DNA from: Tetragonia tetragonoides
Lineage: Eukaryota > Streptophyta > Magnoliopsida > Caryophyllales > Aizoaceae
Assembly: GCA_038025085.1 (NCBI GenBank)
Contig: CM076150.1
Coordinates: 1,490,501-1,554,500, forward strand
Length of the DNA stretch: 64,000 nucleotides
Direction: 5' to 3'
Position numbers and translations under genes: made by a program. How positions within the stretch are numbered: the stretch's first letter is position 1; each line of letters begins with the position of its first letter. Positions 58,618 through 64,000 of this stretch are shown here, one piece after another. Under the pieces are notes generated by a model. It was given only the letters and a program-made list of their open reading frames with translations, did no database searches and had not been told where the DNA came from.

Positions 58618-60196
58618 TCAAGTTGGAGGTGAGGTGTCACTAATTACTCCTAACTTGGATAGAAGAGTTTGATGCTGATCAACTGATAGGATCTTAGTCA
58701 ACACATCTGCAAGTTGCTGAGTTGTGTGTACATAAGATGGCTTGATGAGTCCTTCTTTAATCTTGTCCCTTATGAAGTGGCAGTCCACTTCAATATGCTT
58801 TGTCCCCTCATGATAGACTGGATTTGCAGCAATATATAGAGCTGCCTGATTATCACATTTTAAGTCTGCTGGAGCTAGCTTATTTAGACCCAAATCTTTT
58901 AATAAACTCATGAGCCAGGTTACTTCACATACAGTCAAAGCCATTGACCTGTATTCAGCTTCAACAGAGGACCTTGCTACAACATGCTGCTTCTTGGACT
59001 TCCAGGAGACTGGAGACTTCCCCAATAGGATACAATAACCAGCTGTAGATCTTCTTGATATGGGACAAGAGGCCCAGTCTGAGTCACAGAATGCAGTCAA
59101 ATGAGCTGCAGATCCATGAGCCATGAGAATGCCTTGAGATGGATTTTTCTTCAAATATTTCAGAATATGTATTGCAACTTCCATATGTGCAGTTGTAGGA
59201 GTCTGCATAGATTGACTCAGTAACTGAACTGAGTAATTGAGATCAGGTCTTGTAATTGTAAGATAGATCAAATTTCCAATAATTCTTCTGTAAGGTTCTG
59301 GGTCTGTCAACATAGTACCTTCTTCTGTAGTGAGTTTCTTGTGCTGATCAAGAGGCAACTGAAATGGTTTTGCATCTTGTAACCCATGTTCTTTCAGTAA
59401 ATCATGCACATTTTTCCTTTGTGATACAAATATCCCTTGTTCTGATCTGGCAATTTCCAAGCCAAGGAAATATCTCAATTCTCCTAAATTTTTCATGTGA
59501 AATTGAGTATTTAGAAGCTTCTTTACTGCTTGAATGTCCTGGACATCATTTCCTGTCACTAACATGTCATCTACATACACCAAAATTGCAGTAAATGAGC
59601 TTCCATTCAGCCTTGTGAATAGTGAGTAATCTGATTTTGATTGAACAAAACCAAAGGATATAAGAGCTTCTGACAGTTTAGCAAACCACTGTCTTGGAGC
59701 TTGCTTCAGTCCATAAGGAGACTTTAACAATTTGCACACCTTAGTTGAGGTAGAATGCACAGTCTGACTGCTACACTCCCCCTGATTGTGAATTCTCTCC
59801 CCCTGTCCTGCATAACCTTGAGGCAAAGCCATGTAAACTTCCTCAAACAAGTCACCATGCAAGAAAGCATTTGTGATTTCCATTTGGCATGTGTGCCAAC
59901 CTCTCATAGCAGCTACAACTAATAGGGCCCTCACTGTAGTCATTTTTGCCACAGGTGCAAAAGTCTCTTCATAATCAACCCCTTTCTTCTGATTGTTTCC
60001 TTGAATCACCAACCTGGCCTTGCACCTTTCCACTGTGCCATCTGAATTAAATTTGGTTTTGTACAACCATTTGCTACCAATTGCTTTCTTTCCTGTAGGC
60101 AAGTGAGTAATAACCCATGTACCATTTTGTTCTAGAGCACTCAACTCAAGATTCATGGCATTACACCATTGAGGATCCTTGACAACCTGGTGAAAG
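58618..60196 (-). pseudogene. Copia reverse transcriptase and RNase H region
   Basis: Open from 60196 to TGA at 58618, with RVT_2 features: KARLVIQGNNQKKGVDYEET, SPYGLKQAPRQW, the catalytic YVDDM, then GELRYFLGLE and the RNase H part with DSDWASCP, SSVEAEYRSM and a QQLADVLTK end. This portion has no internal stop. Upstream it is cut by the hAT element, so the polyprotein cannot be made intact. Confidence 0.92.
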
Positions 60197-61235
60197 TAGA
60201 CCTGGCAACCGGGTCAGTTGGCTCGGGTTCGGGTCGGGTTGTTTCGGTTTGGTTTGATTCGAGTTATCTCTAATTTTGGTTCGGGTATATTTGGGCTCGG
60301 GTTTATTCGGTTCATGTTGTTTTCGGGTCGGTTGCGGGTCGAGACGGATCAATTCGGTTCGGGCCATATTGGATCGGGTTGAATTGGATAATCACGCACT
60401 GTACTCGGTTCGGGTTCGGGGTTCGGGTCGGTCCGGTCCATGTATATTTGGGTTCGGGTCATGTTGTTTCGGGTTAGATATGGGCCGGACAGATTTCAAT
60501 CACAATTTTGTTTCAAGTTCGATTTTAGTACAGTTTTCCCGATCACATTACAACATTTTGAGTTCAGGTACAAGTCAGGTCAACATCAGAATGATTACAT
60601 GTTGTTTTCAAACAATATCTCATCACAATGTTGGGAGTCACATATTTCAAAGTGGACAATTAAATTGGGACGGAGGGAGTAATATTTTGGAGTGCTTGGA
60701 TTTTTATAGGAGTAAATGTAACAGAGTTAAGGAGATGTAATCAATTGTGTTGCAATTTTTGTAAGGTAACTATTATAGGGCTACAAATATATAAATTAAT
60801 TATATAAATAGATATTTTAATAGGTGAGTGTAATCACAAGGTTTTAAAAGATTTTAATTTTACTATTTTAAAACACTAACAAATAAATAAATAAATAAAA
60901 TTAACTAATTAAAAAAAATAAAAAAAAAATTAACTAATTAAAATAAATAAAAATAAATAAATAAATAAATATAATTTTTATAAGTTTCGGTTCGGGTTCG
61001 GGTTGGTTTGGGTCATGAATTTCGGGTTGTGTTCGGTTCAGGTTATTCGGATTGGGTCGGTTTCGGTTTGGATCAGATTCGGGTACGGGTCATATCGGGT
61101 CTGCTAATTTCGGGTCGGTTCGGGTTGTTTCAGATTTTCGGGTCAATTTCAGGTCTTGCTATTCGGGTTGAATCATGTCACGGGTCGGATTATTCGGATC
61201 GGATTATCGGGTCCCGGTCAGTATTGCCAGGTCTA
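60197..61235. mobile_element. hAT-like element (1.04 kb) built of CGGGTTCGGGT motifs, inside copia pol
   Basis: Ends TAGACCTGGCAA on both sides in inverted orientation, flanked by a perfect 8-bp duplication GGTGAAAG at 60189-60196 and 61236-61243. The outer parts (60205-60480 and 60985-61215) are degenerate GGTTCGGGTCGGGT arrays. The middle is AT-rich with a Stowaway-type end GGGACGGAGGGAGTA near 60667. Removal of the element and one duplication (1047 bp, a multiple of three) rejoins the pol frame. Confidence 0.92.
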
Positions 61236-63214
61236 GGTGAAAGGATGTGGGATCATTTGTGTTGGCTAGAGAGGAGATGTAGGTTTCAAGCACAGGTTTT
61301 ATGATGGTATTAGTGGTGTTGCCAGCAAAAGCAACATGAGCCATAGGAGAGTCCTGACCTAACAAGGGACTAGCAGACACAAAGTTACTTACATAGTCTG
61401 CAAGCCAACTTGGCTTCTTCACAGACCTGGTGGACTGTCTAGCAGGAGCAGGATCAGAAGTAATGGGAACTGAAAGAGAGGGAGCAGACACAGAAGGATT
61501 AGCAGAGCCCTCACCGGACACAGGATGATATGGAAGATCAGGTGTAGGGATGTCCTCATAGTACTGAGTAGTACTAATGGGAAGAATAGGTGGTGTAGGT
61601 GTAAGAATGTATTTGAGAGTGTCTCTGTGATATGGAAAGATGTGCTCCATGAAAGTCACATCCCTGCAAACAAACACCTTGTTTGTTAAAAGATTTTCCA
61701 GTTTGTATCCTTTTTGTGTTTGTGGATAACCAAGGAACAAGCAAGGAATTCCTCTTGGTTGAAGCTTGTCAGTACCCATCTGTGGGTTGACGGCAAAGGC
61801 AAGACAACCTAAGACCTTTAAATGATCATAGGTGGGAGGGGATTGAGTGAGAATTTCATAAGGAGATTTATTATCTAAAATAGGTGTAGGAAGCCTATTG
61901 ATAATATTTGTAGCAGCAAGGACACAATCTCCCCAATAAGACAAAGGGAGACCTGCATGAAACCTAAGAGCTCTAGCAGTATCAAGGATGTGTCTGTGCT
62001 TGCGTTCTACTCTTCCATTTTGCTTGGAAGTATCAACACAAGTAGTCTGATGTAGAATGCCATGAGCATTAAAAAATGCTTGACAAGGTGTGCTATCAAA
62101 TTCTAATGCATTATCAGATCTCAGAGTTTTGATATTGCAATTGAAATAAGTTCTGACAAAATTGTAGAAATTTTGAAGAGTGGAAAATGATTGAGATTTG
62201 CTCCGAAGAAGGAATGTCTAGTGAGCCCTGCTTTTATCCTCAACAATTGTGAGAAAATATCTATAATTCCTATGAGTAGGAACTCTGTAAGGTCCCCATA
62301 TATCAATATGGAAGATCAAACAAGTTGCTAGAGACAGAAGAGCTATGAGGAAAAGGTAATTTTGCCATTTTTCCCATAGGACAAGCGATACAGACAGTTT
62401 GACCTTTTTGACTTGTGGTTTGAGAGACAATAGAAATGTGTTTCATTTTGTTGAAAGAGGCATGACCTAGTCTGTGATGCCAAATGCTATACACAGAAGT
62501 CTTATTGAGAGATGTATCAGTACAAGGACTAATATTAATATCAGTAACACTGGAAGACACAGTCTGTACAACACCAGCAATCGTTAAAGCTTGTTGTGTC
62601 AGAGTGGGGTGAATTTTGTCCAAGGGCATGTCTAGCAAATAGTACAGTCCATTTTGTTGTCTACCAATCCCTCTTAGCTTATGAGAGGTAGAGTCCTGAA
62701 TGATACAGAATGAAGGATAAAATACTACTCTCAAATTTGAATCATGCAACAATTTAGGAATAGACAATAAGTTGTACTGAAATGCAGGAACATGTAAAGC
62801 ATCATGTAACACAAGACCATTAGCAAGATTTATCTGACCAGTGTGTGTGATATCACTTGTGTTACCCTTTGGCAGGGTTATTTGTGGTTTATTAGGCAAA
62901 TATTTTGGCTGTTTAAAGTTTGAGAAAGTGAAGGACATGTGGTCTGTGGCACCAGTGTCAAGAATCCATAAATTTGTCTTAGAAGAAGCACCAGAGCAAA
63001 AGACAGTACCTGCAAAGTTGTCTCCTATCTCATCATCTGTTTCATTACCAGAGAACTTGCTTGAAGATGGCATACATTTGAGCAACTGCTCAAATTGTTG
63101 TTGTGTGAAAGTGATCTGACCATCTCCTTTAGTCAAGGCTCCTACAGAATCCACATATGCAGCAGATTTCTCCTTGCCTTTACTTATGACAGTATTTCCT
63201 TTCTTTTGAGGAAA
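61236..63214 (-). pseudogene. Copia protease and integrase region
   Basis: From about 63214 downward: the protease motif ILDTGATDHMS near 62950, the pre-integrase zinc motif (WHHRLGHASF, then CIACPMGKM) near 62480-62360, then the integrase core with acidic residues in HIDIWGPY, SDNALEFD and NGRVERKH. A frameshift around 62330-62430 and TAG at 62218-62220 break it. The frame then runs to the hAT insertion. Confidence 0.88.
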
Positions 63215-64000
63215 CTAACCAGCTTTGGGATGCCAGTTGGGATAACCAATCACTTGCCAACATCTTGATCTGCCATGACCTTTGTTACCATATTTCTCAC
63301 AAACCTCATCAGACCTTTTATAATTGTTTCCCTTGCTGTATAAGGCAGCGGTTTCAACCATTAGTTGCCTTTTATCAAGAACTTCTCTCTGTGACTCTTC
63401 TTGTTGCAACATAGCACATGCAGTTTCAACAGATGGCAAGGGTGTCATGAGTAGCAATTGACTCCTCTGAGGTCCATACAGATCATCTAGACCATTGAGG
63501 AACTGAAACAGCTTATGTTCTTCAGCTTGCTGTCTAAAAGCATTGAGAAATTCAGTTATCTCAGGATGTGTTATAGAAATCTTTGGTAATGCACACATAG
63601 CATCTATCTCTTCCCAAATACTCTTGAGTTTTGTGTAATGAGTAGTCATAGAACATCCAGCCTGTTTCTCCTCATAAGTTGCCTTATTGAATTTGTACTT
63701 CCTTGAACCATTGCTGAGCGAAAACCTCTTTTTGAAGGAAATCCAAATTTCTTTTGCTGAATTCATGAACAAAATAGATTGAGAGATAGATTCTGATACA
63801 GATTGCATTATCCAAGATATGATCACACTGTTGCAAGTGTCCCACTGATCTGCTTCCAAGGTGTCTGTAGGTCTTGCAATAGTTCATGTTACAAAACCTA
63901 ATTTCCTTTTGGTAGCCAATGCTATCTCCATAGACCTCCTCCATGATCTGTAGTTTTCAGCTCCAGTCAATTTTACTTGAACTGATAAAGAACCAGGTCC
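63215..64000 (-). pseudogene. Copia gag region (partial)
   Basis: The minus-strand frame enters at the right edge ([17 protein letters not shown]) and includes the UBN2-type gag core (FLNGLDDLYGPQRSQLL). It has a TGA at 63884-63886 where related proteins usually have Gly, and ends in TAG at 63215-63217, after which the same frame continues into the protease region. The zinc knuckle reads CEKYGNKGHGRSRCW: the second Cys is Tyr, so zinc binding is probably lost. Confidence 0.85.

Larger units (their letters stand above)
58346..64000 (-). mobile_element. Ty1/copia retrotransposon, decayed, runs off the right edge
   Basis: On the minus strand the order is gag, protease, integrase, reverse transcriptase, RNase H, the copia order. 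A purine tract TGAGGGGGAG (58620-58611) overlaps the pol stop and precedes a candidate 3' LTR at about 58610-58346. The 5' LTR and primer site are outside the window. It is interrupted by a hAT element at 60197-61235. Further lesions are TGA at 63884-63886, TAG at 63215-63217, a frameshift around 62330-62430, and TAG at 62218-62220. Confidence 0.9.

Noticed and set aside
60276..61304. Gly/Ser/Arg-rich frames within the copia region
   Set aside because: They translate the CGGGTTCGGGT arrays of the inserted hAT element.

Overview
This is a window of plant nuclear DNA, most likely from a eudicot. It is AT-rich, its genes carry GT-AG introns, and its proteins belong to land-plant families: a clade-D PP2C, an RHY1A-type RING-H2 protein, a nepenthesin-like aspartic protease and a LEA-like protein. 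More than half of the window is transposable-element sequence. I see no operons, CRISPR arrays, phage or rRNA genes, and I recognised no tRNA. The species cannot be named from what is here.

Layout. 1-50 holds the first codons of a minus-strand gene that runs off the left edge. 1.1-39.5 kb is a transposon graveyard: a CACTA MITE (1119-1269), a 2.66-kb solo-LTR-like element (1773-4432), a candidate Helitron (6091-15728) that received a nearly full-length LINE (7090-14087) which in turn received a copia-type solo LTR (12411-13142), a possible CACTA-like element (15897-19832), and a minus-strand LINE relic (about 19.9-20.9 kb and 39.2-39.5 kb). The relic was split by a second copy of the solo LTR (20935-39227). 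That LTR was itself invaded by another solo LTR (21544-24111), a 7.3-kb MULE (24630-31930, with a hAT element inside) and two CACTA elements (32948-34137 and 34583-39199). Most of these insertions have exact target-site duplications, so the order of events can be read.

From 39.5 to 56.2 kb the window is gene-bearing, with four apparently intact plus-strand genes: LEA-like (40420-41286, 2 exons), aspartic protease (43319-45488, 3 exons), RHY1A-like RING-H2 E3 ligase (46753-50764, 3 exons) and PP2C (52671-56137, 4 exons). All splice phases close. Small MITEs lie in the spacers. The genes belong to different pathways and nothing shows that they work as a unit; they are neighbours in a gene island between repeat blocks.

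56.6-64 kb is repeat-rich again: a hAT MITE, a 1-kb long-inverted-repeat element holding a short retroposon with a 14-bp duplication, and a decayed minus-strand Ty1/copia retrotransposon (58346 to past the right edge) interrupted by a 1.04-kb hAT element.

I found no clearly undescribed biological system. The features most worth a second look are the MULE with two head-to-head FAR1 domain starts and an unidentified reading frame split by a hAT element, the set of hAT elements built from private short-motif arrays, the CACTA element with exon-like internal sequence, and the candidate Helitron. All boundaries were read by eye without alignments.
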